This document shows, piece by piece, positions 36,861 through 44,032 of a stretch of DNA of 44,032 nt; position 1 is the first letter of the stretch, and every line of letters begins with the position of its first letter. The notes under the pieces were generated by a model. It had not been told where the DNA came from, ran no database searches, and worked only from the letters and a program-made list of their open reading frames with translations. The stretch spans positions 1 through 44,032 of the forward strand of contig NZ_VDGI01000007.1 of NCBI RefSeq assembly GCF_006861825.1. Reading direction: 5' to 3'. The DNA comes from Psychrobacillus vulpis. GTDB lineage: Bacteria; Bacillota; Bacilli; Bacillales_A; Planococcaceae. Made by a program: the position numbers and the translations under genes.

Positions 36861-37736
36861 TTATTGAAACTTTTTTGCTTGTTCTTTAACAATTTTTACA
36901 AAAGCATCTACTTGAGGTAATGCAAATGTAGCATCATAACCGATTAACCAAGTATCTCTTGTGAGCTCAAATTCTTCTTCGTGATTCGTCAGTGGGATTT
37001 TATGTACATCCTCATGTCCATTTAAAGTGATGGATGGAAGGATTGCATAACCAATTCCATTCAAAGCCATTTGTTTGCAAGTTTCAATTTGGTCTACAAT
37101 AATTTGTCTTTTCGGATTAATGGAGAAATGCTTCTGCCACCATTGCTGAATCTCTTGATAGTAATTCGAATCACTTTTAAATTGAATAAATGGCTTCTCT
37201 GAAGTTAAAACATCATTAATTGACGTCATTTCTTTGTCAACTAAATAAAGTGTATCTCGGAACAAATGCATTTTCGTTCCCTTCCAATCGGTTTGACCCC
37301 TTATTATTCCTATGTGCGCTTCTCCATCGTATATAGATTTGACAATTTCAGAGCTCCACCCAGTAAGAAGAGAAATTTTAGCTTCTGGATATGTTTGAAC
37401 AAAATCTTTTAATACTTTTGGTAACCAGTTTTGTCCAACAATAGATGCACAAGCAATCTTTAACGTACCATGCACTTTGGACGTAAGTGACTGAATGCTT
37501 TCAAATAAGGCTTCTTTTTGCTGCATCATATTAATCGCAAACTCAATGACAAGCTCCCCTTCTGGTGTTGGAGTCAGACCTTTTTGGGAACGTAAAAAAA
37601 GCTTTGCATTCCAATCTTTTTCAATCGATTGTAGGCGTAAAGAAAGAGCCGGTTGAGATAGAAATAGTCGCTCTGCTGCTTTACGCATATTTTGTTCTTC
37701 TGCTAGTACTTTAATAATGAGAAAATCAGAAGTCAT
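36861..37736 (-). CDS. ccpC: LysR-family regulator CcpC
   Basis: 291 residues. The N-terminal winged helix-turn-helix is seen in EEQNMRKAAERLFLSQPALSLRLQSIEK (about 13-40), followed by the LysR effector domain with GTLKIACASIVGQNWLPKVL and ITLNGHEDVHKIP. The match to B. subtilis CcpC (YkuM) extends through WSSEIVKS, IGIIRG, PFIQFKSDSNYYQEIQ and DQIETCKQMALNGIGYAILPS. CcpC represses citB and citZ of the Krebs cycle and responds to citrate. The targets are not in the window. AAAGGGG lies seven bases before the ATG. It follows darB, as in B. subtilis, but a terminator separates them. Confidence 0.93.
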   Translation of the reverse strand: MTSDFLIIKVLAEEQNMRKAAERLFLSQPALSLRLQSIEKDWNAKLFLRSQKGLTPTPEGELVIEFAINMMQQKEALFESIQSLTSKVHGTLKIACASIVGQNWLPKVLKDFVQTYPEAKISLLTGWSSEIVKSIYDGEAHIGIIRGQTDWKGTKMHLFRDTLYLVDKEMTSINDVLTSEKPFIQFKSDSNYYQEIQQWWQKHFSINPKRQIIVDQIETCKQMALNGIGYAILPSITLNGHEDVHKIPLTNHEEEFELTRDTWLIGYDATFALPQVDAFVKIVKEQAKKFQ

Positions 37737-37789
37737 ATGTATGCCCCTTTCTGTTTATAAACTCCATGCTTACTTATACTTCACAAAAA

Positions 37790-37815
37790 AGAAGGCCTTA
37801 AAAGTAAGGCCTTCT
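37790..37815 (-). terminator. Terminator between darB and ccpC
   Basis: AGAAGGCCTTA and TAAGGCCTTCT form a perfect 11-bp stem with a four-base loop (AAAG). On the minus strand it is followed by TTTTTTGTGAAG. It ends the darB transcript ahead of ccpC. Confidence 0.93.
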
Positions 37816-37898
37816 GGTTGTAGAAAGAAATAAGATTAAGAAGGTGTCACCTCAGACTGTTTGGAAAACAGTTGTCAGTTGAAAGTCCCTGTAAACGA

Positions 37899-38351
37899 TT
37901 ATACTTGTGTTTCTTGTTGTTGGTATAAATACTTTTTCATTTGTTTTAAAATCACTCTTCTAGTTAAAATCCCTACAAAAGTTCTTTCATCATCAACTAC
38001 ACAAATATATGGATTATTTACTAACAAATCTAATCCTTTTTGAAATTTTTCTTTTATATGAATCACTGGTAAATCTGTTTTCATAATGTCATCTACTTTT
38101 AGTGAAGGTAAGCGTTCGTATTCAATATGCTCTAAACCTAAAATTTCATCGGTAATTTGTTGTGCGCTTATTAATCCTTGAAGTCTGTATTTTACATCCA
38201 ATACTGGAATAGAAGAATACCCAGTTTTAGTTAATACTAATAACGCATGCTCCGCATTATTTCCTAACTGTACATGTGCTACTTTTTCTGCTGAAATAAT
38301 GTATTCCTCAATCGGAATTTGTAAAAAATCTTTGTTGCTCACAGATAACAT
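37899..38351 (-). CDS. darB: CBS-domain cyclic di-AMP-binding protein DarB
   Basis: 150 residues consisting of two CBS domains. The first begins at IISAEKVAHVQLGNNAEHALLVLTKTG (about 19-45) and includes SIPVLD; the second has VDDIMKTDLPVIHI and CVVDDERTFVGILTRR. The match with B. subtilis DarB (YkuL, CbpB) is high along the whole length. Without c-di-AMP, DarB activates the (p)ppGpp synthetase Rel and pyruvate carboxylase; c-di-AMP blocks this. AAAGGAG lies about nine bases before the ATG. It is upstream of ccpC as in B. subtilis. Confidence 0.94.
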   Translation of the reverse strand: MLSVSNKDFLQIPIEEYIISAEKVAHVQLGNNAEHALLVLTKTGYSSIPVLDVKYRLQGLISAQQITDEILGLEHIEYERLPSLKVDDIMKTDLPVIHIKEKFQKGLDLLVNNPYICVVDDERTFVGILTRRVILKQMKKYLYQQQETQV

Positions 38352-38537
38352 TGCATTCTACTCCTTTGTTTGTTTTCCTCAAAAGAAAACATAACCTATA
38401 AAACTATGATAGCATATGAAAGGAATAAAAAACTATGAAATCGCTTTCAATAAAATTATTATTTTTTTACTAATATTAGAGAGTACATGCTTTTATTTAT
38501 AGTATATGTCTAACTACAAAGCTGACCAAGGCAAATC

Positions 38538-39305
38538 TTAAAATGGATGTTGATTTAACCATTGACCACCATCTAATGTAACAATTTCTCCATTCATATA
38601 AGATGCTTTTTCAGACATGATGAATGCAGCAAGTTCTGCAATTTCTTCTGGCTTCCCTAAGCGACCAAGGGGAACAGATTGAAGCGTCCTTCTTGCAGCT
38701 TCTTCTGACTCCCAAAGCTTCCCTGCTCCACCTGTTCGTTCAATGGGACCAGGTGCAATACCGTTTACCCGAATTCCATATTTACTTCCCCATTCAACTG
38801 CTAAAGTTCGTGTTAGCGACATCACCCCAGCTTTTGCTGCAGCAGAATGAGCAACTCCTGCACCTGCACCCCATGCATATGTTGCAAGCATATTCAGAAT
38901 GGTGCCTTTACTTCCTTTTGAGATCCAATAGTTCCCAACTGCATTTGAACAGTAAAACGTTCCATTTAATACGATATCAATTACCGTTTTCCAACCATTT
39001 GCTGAAAGTTTTTCTGTTTCGACGATAAAGTTGCCTGCTGCATTATTTACAAGACCGTCAATTTGTCCGTATGTCTTATCTGCAAATTCCACCATTGCTG
39101 CTACATGTTCAGGATTACGTACATCCATTTGAAAAATGGAAATCGAATGACCATTCGCTTCCATTTCATTTTTGGCATTTTCTAATTTCAAAAGATCACG
39201 TCCCGTTATTACAACATTTGCGCCTTCCGAAACAAACTTCATTGCCATATACTTCCCCATTCCATTAGATCCACCTGTTACTATTATTGTTTTCCCCATT
39301 AACAT
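38538..39305 (-). CDS. fadH: 2,4-dienoyl-CoA reductase, SDR family
   Basis: 255 residues, short-chain dehydrogenase. Visible are the NADP-binding TGGSNGMGKYMAM (about 11-23), NNAAGNF, a Ser-Ala-Ala-Ala-Lys-type active-site stretch HSAAAKAGV with the catalytic lysine, PGPIERTGG, and the DGGQWLNQHPF C-terminus. The match with B. subtilis FadH (YkuF) is close throughout. The enzyme reduces 2,4-dienoyl-CoA in beta-oxidation of unsaturated fatty acids. AAAGGGG lies about nine bases before the ATG at 39305; an ATG at 39299 is a weaker alternative. A perfect FadR box lies 23 bases upstream, so long-chain acyl-CoA should induce it. Confidence 0.96.
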   Translation of the reverse strand: MLMGKTIIVTGGSNGMGKYMAMKFVSEGANVVITGRDLLKLENAKNEMEANGHSISIFQMDVRNPEHVAAMVEFADKTYGQIDGLVNNAAGNFIVETEKLSANGWKTVIDIVLNGTFYCSNAVGNYWISKGSKGTILNMLATYAWGAGAGVAHSAAAKAGVMSLTRTLAVEWGSKYGIRVNGIAPGPIERTGGAGKLWESEEAARRTLQSVPLGRLGKPEEIAELAAFIMSEKASYMNGEIVTLDGGQWLNQHPF

Positions 39306-39327
39306 ACTACCGCACCCCTTTAGATAT

Positions 39328-39345
39328 TGAATGAATATTCATTCA
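39328..39345 (-). promoter_or_regulatory. FadR operator of fadH
   Basis: TGAATGAATATTCATTCA is a perfect palindrome and equals the B. subtilis FadR (YsiA) box consensus; the symmetry continues outward to 26 bases (39324-39349). It sits just downstream of a possible -10 (TAAAAT, about 39348-39353 on the minus strand), where repressor binding would block transcription. The fadR gene is not in the window. Confidence 0.9.
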
Positions 39346-39372
39346 ATATTTTATCATAACTAATAAAGAAAA

Positions 39373-39401
39373 GCCGTAAATCTCAGAAAGAAATTTACGA
39401 C
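39373..39401 (-). terminator. Terminator of the GGDEF-EAL gene
   Basis: On the minus strand GTCGTAAAT...ATTTACGGC forms a stem followed by TTTTCTTTATTAG. It is 12 bases past the stop codon. Confidence 0.75.
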
Positions 39402-39412
39402 CGTAACATTTT

Positions 39413-41464
39413 TTATAAAACTGCCATATACACTTCGTTTATATCATCTATTGGAACTGGACGACTAAAATAAAATCCTTGGGCTTTTTGACATTTCGCT
39501 GCTTTCAATATTTCCACTTGCTTGTCTTTCTCGACGCCTTCTGCAACAACTTCCATCCCTAGGCTATGTGCAAGCTGTATTATAGTTGTTGCAATGGCTG
39601 CGTTCTTTTCATCTAATTCAATATCTTTTATAAACGATTGATCAATCTTAATAATATCAATCGGATATTTTTTTAAGTAACTTAGCGATGAATACCCTGT
39701 TCCAAAATCGTCAATGGAGATAACTATTCCAATATCTTTCAACTCTTTTAACATTGTGAAAGTATCTTGCATATCAGTCATCGCACTTTCTGTAATCTCT
39801 ACCTCTAAAGAACATGGACTAATATTATATTTACTTATTTTTTCACGTATTTTATTCGCAAAGTTTTCTTGTTTAAATTGTTTTGGTGAAATATTTACTG
39901 CGATTCGGACAGAACGGTACCCTTTTTCTTGCCAGTATTTTAATTGTTTGCAGACTTCGTCTAATACCCAGTCACCTAATTGAATTATCATTCCCGATTC
40001 TTCTGCAAGCGGGATAAATTGCAAAGGAGTAACATATCCAAACTTTCTATTATTCCAACGGAGTAATGCTTCAAAAGAGTTAATTTCTCCAGTTACTAAG
40101 TTTACCTGTGGTTGATAATGAATCGATAATTCCTCTTTTTCTATTGCTCTTCTTAAATGCGACTCCATTAATGCTTCGTTTGGGAAAGACAAATTCATTT
40201 GCTCTTGAAAATAACGAAAATGAGCACGACCTCTATCTTTTGCTACAAATAAAGCTTGATCCGCTTTAATAAGTAATTCGTCCATTCTTTTCCCATCATA
40301 CGGAAACATAGAAATCCCAATAGACGCAGTAACAAAATATTCTTGATGATCTAAGTAAATTGGTTTCGAAAGTTCCTTTAATATACTTTCAGCAAACAAA
40401 CTAGTTTGATCACGAGTTTTGCCCTTTATAATATAGACAAATTCATCTCCACTTTGTCTATATAAGTTACTCGATTTATCCATATACAGACTTAGTCGAT
40501 CCGCAATTTTCTTTAATAACTCATCTCCATAGTTATAGCCTAGAGATTCATTTATTAGCTTGAAACGGTCCAAGTCGATACGCATAATCGCTATTTCACT
40601 ATTTGTACTTTCTGCTTGAGTCAAATTCTCACGTAAATGTTCTTTTAATGCCCGACGATTCCATAATCCAGTTAAATGATCATGGTAAGCCAAATAAAAT
40701 ATCTGTTCTTGTTCATCTGATACAGCTGTTCTATCTCGGACTATTAAATGAAAACCCCTTACTTCATTTTGAATTTGAACAGGTATAGCTTTCAAGTAAA
40801 CAGTTAAATAATGTCCTTTCTCATGTTGTATCAGACAATTATGCATTTCAGTGGCATAACCACTTAAAGTCTGTTTCATCATTAGTTGAAAATTCCTCAA
40901 CGAATTTTCTTCTATTAAATTTTCAATAGGCTTATTTAGAAGACTTTCGTTGTCATATCCTAATTCTTTAAAAGCAATCACATTGGAATAATTAATAGTT
41001 CCATATTCATTTATCGAAAAAACTGAATCTACATTATTATTAACAAGTGAATGATACTTTTCTTTTATTTCTGTTAATACAGCTATTTCTTGTTCTTCAC
41101 TAGTTTTGTTGAGCATCGTTAGTCCATATGTATTGTTCGATTCCTCTAATCGTACAATCGAAATATCAAATATATATAATTCATTTTGAAATACAATTGG
41201 CTGTTTTCTAAACACCTTTTGCTTTTCACTTGTAAAAGACGTGAATAGAATGTGCAAGTGTTCCCAAACTGATTTTGAAAAAAACTGCTTTGCAAGCTGC
41301 GATGTCTGTGTAAAAAAACTCGCTCCAGAATTATTGGAATATACAATTGAAAATTCATCTTTATCATCTACTTTCAGTATGAATGTAAACAATAAGGAAT
41401 TTTCATCAATCATATCAACTAAAAAATCTTTAACAGCAAACCTTTTTTCTGCTGAATTTTTCAT
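39413..41464 (-). CDS. PAS-GGDEF-EAL protein (cyclic di-GMP turnover)
   Basis: 683 residues. A first divergent sensory domain (about 1-130) is followed by a PAS domain (about 145-255, NNVDSVFSINEYGTINYSN), a GGDEF domain (about 262-420) and an EAL domain (about 432-683). The GGDEF loop reads RQSGDEF, so the first glycine is replaced by serine. The EAL site is complete: EALLRW, NISPKQF, EITES, IDDFGTGYSS, IKID, VAEGVE and QGF. It can be a phosphodiesterase with a sensory or partly active cyclase. No membrane segment is visible. ATG at 41464 is chosen with TTGGAGGATTTC upstream; the frame is open to 41515 without a ribosome binding site. Confidence 0.93.
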   Translation of the reverse strand: MKNSAEKRFAVKDFLVDMIDENSLLFTFILKVDDKDEFSIVYSNNSGASFFTQTSQLAKQFFSKSVWEHLHILFTSFTSEKQKVFRKQPIVFQNELYIFDISIVRLEESNNTYGLTMLNKTSEEQEIAVLTEIKEKYHSLVNNNVDSVFSINEYGTINYSNVIAFKELGYDNESLLNKPIENLIEENSLRNFQLMMKQTLSGYATEMHNCLIQHEKGHYLTVYLKAIPVQIQNEVRGFHLIVRDRTAVSDEQEQIFYLAYHDHLTGLWNRRALKEHLRENLTQAESTNSEIAIMRIDLDRFKLINESLGYNYGDELLKKIADRLSLYMDKSSNLYRQSGDEFVYIIKGKTRDQTSLFAESILKELSKPIYLDHQEYFVTASIGISMFPYDGKRMDELLIKADQALFVAKDRGRAHFRYFQEQMNLSFPNEALMESHLRRAIEKEELSIHYQPQVNLVTGEINSFEALLRWNNRKFGYVTPLQFIPLAEESGMIIQLGDWVLDEVCKQLKYWQEKGYRSVRIAVNISPKQFKQENFANKIREKISKYNISPCSLEVEITESAMTDMQDTFTMLKELKDIGIVISIDDFGTGYSSLSYLKKYPIDIIKIDQSFIKDIELDEKNAAIATTIIQLAHSLGMEVVAEGVEKDKQVEILKAAKCQKAQGFYFSRPVPIDDINEVYMAVL

Positions 41465-41671
41465 GAAATCCTCCAATATGTATACGCACATCATTCGGTA
41501 CGTTACAAGTTTCAAATATATCTCTACTTTATTTTATCGACATAATTCTCTTTATGTTTAACTGGCAAGAATTTAGTATTTTTTATACAATATATTCTTT
41601 AGCATTTTTATATACTATCTCACGGAAAATTGGTATGATATAGTAAATATAACTTACAGAGGGGGGATTTC

Positions 41672-42139
41672 ATGACATCAACAATAGATGATAAACGTAT
41701 CGCTACTGCTATTTATACAGTGAATCGGCATGCGAAAACAGCAATTGATAGTAAGCCGCTTTACGAATTAAAGAAGCTAGCACTACATAAAATGTTAACT
41801 GAAAATAAAGCGAAAAAAGTTGGTCTCCATTTTGTAAGAAAACCTAAAAATAGTCAACAACAATCCTCTGTTTTAATACAATGCGCGGATTATTATTTCC
41901 ATATTATCCCTATAAAAGAAGATTTTAAAAATCTTCCGCATCTTGGTCATTTAGACGATACTTATAGAAACCCTATACGAAAAATGAATTTAAGAATGGC
42001 GAAAGAATTGCTTTCCGATTATATCGGTCCCCAGCCTATCATTCGGGAATCCTCCAAACAATCTACAAAATACACTCAAAAATATTCAAAAACTTATAAA
42101 AGTAGTAACCAATCCAGCAAATCATATTTAGATCGCTAA
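41672..42139 (+). CDS. ykyB: YkyB-like conserved protein of unknown function
   Basis: 155 residues. The match to B. subtilis YkyB covers AIYTVNRHAKTA, the KKVGLHF stretch, SQQQSSVLIQCADYYFHI and LPHLGHLDDTYRNP. The Ser/Lys/Tyr-rich tail (about 125-155) is poorly conserved. No membrane segment or known domain is visible. GAGGGGGG lies seven bases before the ATG. The gene stands alone, is divergent from the GGDEF-EAL gene and marks the right end of the block syntenic with B. subtilis. A strong terminator follows at 42167-42210. Confidence 0.88.
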   Translation: MTSTIDDKRIATAIYTVNRHAKTAIDSKPLYELKKLALHKMLTENKAKKVGLHFVRKPKNSQQQSSVLIQCADYYFHIIPIKEDFKNLPHLGHLDDTYRNPIRKMNLRMAKELLSDYIGPQPIIRESSKQSTKYTQKYSKTYKSSNQSSKSYLDR

Positions 42140-42166
42140 GTGGAGGTTTATATCATCTTCACTTCA

Positions 42167-42210
42167 GACTGTGGACAAACTTGAAAAAATGAGTTGTCTA
42201 CAGTCTTTTT
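42167..42210 (+). terminator. Terminator of ykyB
   Basis: GACTGTGGACAA pairs with TTGTCTACAGTC (one G-T pair), with TTTTTC following. Its left flank, CTTCAGACTGTGGACAAAC (42162-42180), matches the start of the MITE-like element at 10115 at 18 of 19 bases. Confidence 0.9.
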
Positions 42211-42356
42211 CTTCTAAAATATAATTACGATTATTTCAGTCCTGAAAAAGCCACTCGCTTTCCTCGTACGAATCGACTAGCATAGCCTCCCCTCGCTATG
42301 CTGAGGGCACTGAAAAAGTGTCATTCAAATAAATTATCCATCAAATAGTCCTAAGA

Positions 42357-42472
42357 GAATTTAGCGCTTTGGCATTCGCTTTCCGCGGGCGAGCGACGAG
42401 CCTCCTCCTACGCTTCGCTACGTGCGGGGTCTCGTCTGTCTCGCTTTCCCGCAGGAGTCTCGCGGCTTTTTC
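42357..42472. repeat. GC-rich palindromic element, type B (copy 3)
   Basis: Starts inside GAATTTAGCGCTTTGGCATT and runs to CCCGCAGGAGTCTCGCGGC. The flank upstream (GTGTCATTCAAATAAATTAT, 42319-42338) also recurs at 43064-43083, so a unit larger than the palindrome is duplicated. Confidence 0.8.
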
Positions 42473-42651
42473 ATCTACGAATTGAATCAAGGAGTATGTT
42501 ATACGAAGATGTCTAAAATCAAACAAAATTGATCAGCTAGAGATGATTAAGACTTTCTTCATAAAAAATAGAATGAAGACTAATTGAGTCCGAAATAAGC
42601 AACTCGCTTTCCGCTTACGAATCGACTAGCATAGCCTCCCCTCGCTGCTGA

Positions 42652-42836
42652 TGGCACTGAAAAGTACCTATAATTCGACTTTTCCAGAAGGGTAGTCCAA
42701 TAACCCAATTAATAAGAAAATCGTTGAAACGGCTCCCTTTCCGCGGGCGGTGTCACAGCCTCCTCGCTTCGCTGCGGGGTCATCGACTAACGCTATTCCT
42801 GCAGGAGTGTCGCCTTTTTCAACGATTTTCTAGAAA
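42652..42836. repeat. Linker plus complete type A element (copy 5)
   Basis: GGCACTGAAAAGTACC starts the linker (TATAATTCGACTTTTCCAGA to AACCCAATTAATAAG), which leads into a complete type A element bounded by AAAATCGTTGAA and TTCAACGATTTT. This is the best example of the full composite unit in the window. Confidence 0.8.
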
Positions 42837-42956
42837 TGAAAAAATATTCACCTTAAAAAATAGACAGTTTTTCTGTGTCCTCTCTATGCTCCTGGAGGGT
42901 CTCGTCTATCTTGCTTTTCCAGCAGAAGTCGAGCCGTAAGCTCTGCGCTATGTAAA

Positions 42957-43048
42957 GGGCCTGAAAAGTCCCTTTCATTCGAATTTGACAGATGAGGTTG
43001 TCCAATAATCCAATTAATAAGAAAATCGTTGAAACGGCTCCCTTTCCG
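42957..43048. repeat. Linker plus type A element broken at CCCTTTCCG
   Basis: The linker (TCCCTTTCATTCGAATTTGA, then AATAATCCAATTAATAAG) and the start of type A (AAAATCGTTGAAACGGCTCC) stop at CCCTTTCCG (43048). GAGGGCACTGAAAAAGTG follows, which is the inner edge of the right inverted-repeat arm. Confidence 0.75.
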
Positions 43049-44032
43049 GAGGGCACTGAAAAAGTGTCATTCATATAAATTATCTATCAAATAGTCCTAA
43101 GAGAATTTAGCGCTTTGGCATTCGCTTTCCGCGGGCGAGCGACTAGCCTCCTCCTACGCTTCGCTTTGTGCGGGGTCTCGTCTGTCTCGCTTTCCCGCAG
43201 GAGTCTCATGCGTCGCGCTAAATTCTTTAAATGATATACAGCAAATAGTTCCTATAAAAATAATAATTTTGAGTTTTTCAGCGGGCTCTCTCGCTGCGCT
43301 GCGGGGTCTTCGACTAACGCTATTCCCGCTGGAGTGTTGCCTTTTTCAATGATTTTCTAGAAATTCATCTAAATAAATTAACTCTTTTTCAATGTCCTCG
43401 CTAAGCTAATGCCGATGAAAATACTTATAATCAGCTTTGCCAGACGGAGCTGTACAATTACCCCATAGATTTGAAAATCATTAAAATGGCTCCCTTTCCG
43501 CTTCCCAATAAGCAAATCTAATAAGCTTATGTCTTGGAGACAAAGCCACCGAAATTTAGTGAGTGAACTTGGGTCGATCACGGGATCTTCTGGTGGCAAA
43601 TCTAAGAAATACTTGAACGACATGTCGTATTTGGACCGTTCTACTAGATCCACATCGGATACATCAAAAATTGCCTTTATATAGTAAGTACTTGAACATC
43701 CGAATTGGGGGAATTGCATTCCGACCACTATCTAACCAATATTTTGTTTTCAACTCCTCTAAAACGAAGGAGAGGTCTACAAATTCGTTTATTTGACGAA
43801 GTGTATTATCTTTAGGAACGACCAAATCATAAATCGCCATGAATGGGCTTAAATTAAGGGTTTCTTGGTTAGAAATCATTTTGCACACCAACAATTAGTT
43901 AGTCTCTCTATTATAAACGAAGAAGGTTTTTAGAAGAATAGGTGGATGTTAGTTGATTGGAGGGGAAGGCGGCGACTCCAGCTGGAATAGCATGAGCTGA
44001 AGACCCTGGACTGAGCGTAGCGAAATTAATTT
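43049..44032 (-). repeat. Right arm of the ~984-bp inverted repeat
   Basis: Reverse complement of 3682-4665 with scattered substitutions and small indels. It contains a type B element (about 43100-43230), a truncated type A element (about 43283-43364) and the transposase fragment. It reaches the last base of the window, so its outer limit is unknown. Confidence 0.95.
43501..43879 (-). pseudogene. IS1182-type transposase, N-terminal fragment (second copy)
   Basis: It encodes the same two frame-shifted peptides as the copy at 3834-4212 and ends at the same CGGAAAGGGAGCC junction. One silent difference (CGG for CGC in the KFRW codon) is visible. Because both the shift and the break are shared, the copy was made after the gene had died. 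Confidence 0.88.

Larger units (their letters stand above)
42140..43048. other. Repeat zone downstream of ykyB
   Basis: No gene can be supported. From left to right: the ykyB terminator, a truncated repeat fused to AGGGCACTGAAAAAGTG (about 42240-42320), a type B copy (42357-42472), a second truncated repeat of the same kind (about 42590-42660), the linker and a complete type A copy (to 42836), a degenerate copy (42860-42955), and the linker again with a broken type A (42957-43048). The ORFs of 61-73 codons here consist of repeat sequence. Confidence 0.7.

Noticed and set aside
37850..37890. CTCAGACTGTTTGGAAAACA near the darB stop as another copy of the small element
   Set aside because: Only about nine bases match CTTCAGACTGT and there is no partner inverted repeat nearby.

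Overview
The window looks like a chromosomal segment from a low-GC, Gram-positive, Bacillus-like organism (order Bacillales; a Psychrobacillus/Lysinibacillus/Sporosarcina-type genome is a guess). The basis is AT-rich sequence, strong AGGAGG-type ribosome binding sites, and proteins that read as close homologues of Bacillus subtilis Pdh, RnjA, RpoY, KtrC, YkuV, CcpC, DarB, FadH and YkyB. No RNA genes, CRISPR array, prophage or replication origin was seen.

Layout. Positions 1-1143 hold GC-rich repeat elements. 1144-3266 (minus) encode an LrgA/LrgB pair and a lipoprotein polysaccharide deacetylase. 3276-5000 is another repeat zone with a dead IS1182-type transposase fragment. 5007-9875 (minus) is the pdhABCD operon. 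10320-17318 is a conserved housekeeping block: ykyA, def, a PfkB sugar kinase, ykrA, a 23-codon micro-ORF, rpoY-rnjA, ktrC and ykuV. 17527-21930 (plus) is an XRE-cupin regulator followed by potABCD. 21931-23522 is a third repeat zone. 23523-24707 is an MFS exporter. 24911-36732 (minus) is an eight-gene operon: an 801-aa membrane protein, ABC ATPase, ABC-2 permease, a coiled-coil/Gly-Gln repeat protein, MoxR AAA+ ATPase, DUF58 protein and two large membrane VWA proteins. 36861-42139 holds ccpC, darB, fadH with a FadR box, a PAS-GGDEF-EAL protein and ykyB. 42140-44032 is repeats again, ending in an inverted copy of the transposase fragment.

Read from right to left, the order ykyB, fadH, darB, ccpC, ykuV, ktrC, rnjA, rpoY, ykrA, def, ykyA, pdhABCD follows the B. 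subtilis ykyB-to-pdh region as I recall it. The pot operon, MFS gene and VWA/MoxR/ABC operon sit inside that backbone as extra modules. About 984 bp of near-identical sequence occurs in inverted orientation at 3682-4665 and 43049-44032, so nearly the whole gene set lies between two inverted repeats.

The most interesting items are: the eight-gene VWA/MoxR/ABC operon, whose job is unknown; the strongly cationic 23-residue micro-ORF at 13566-13637, which has its own promoter, ribosome binding site and terminator upstream of rpoY-rnjA; the large flanking inverted repeat; and a modular repeat family that breaks repeatedly at the same point.
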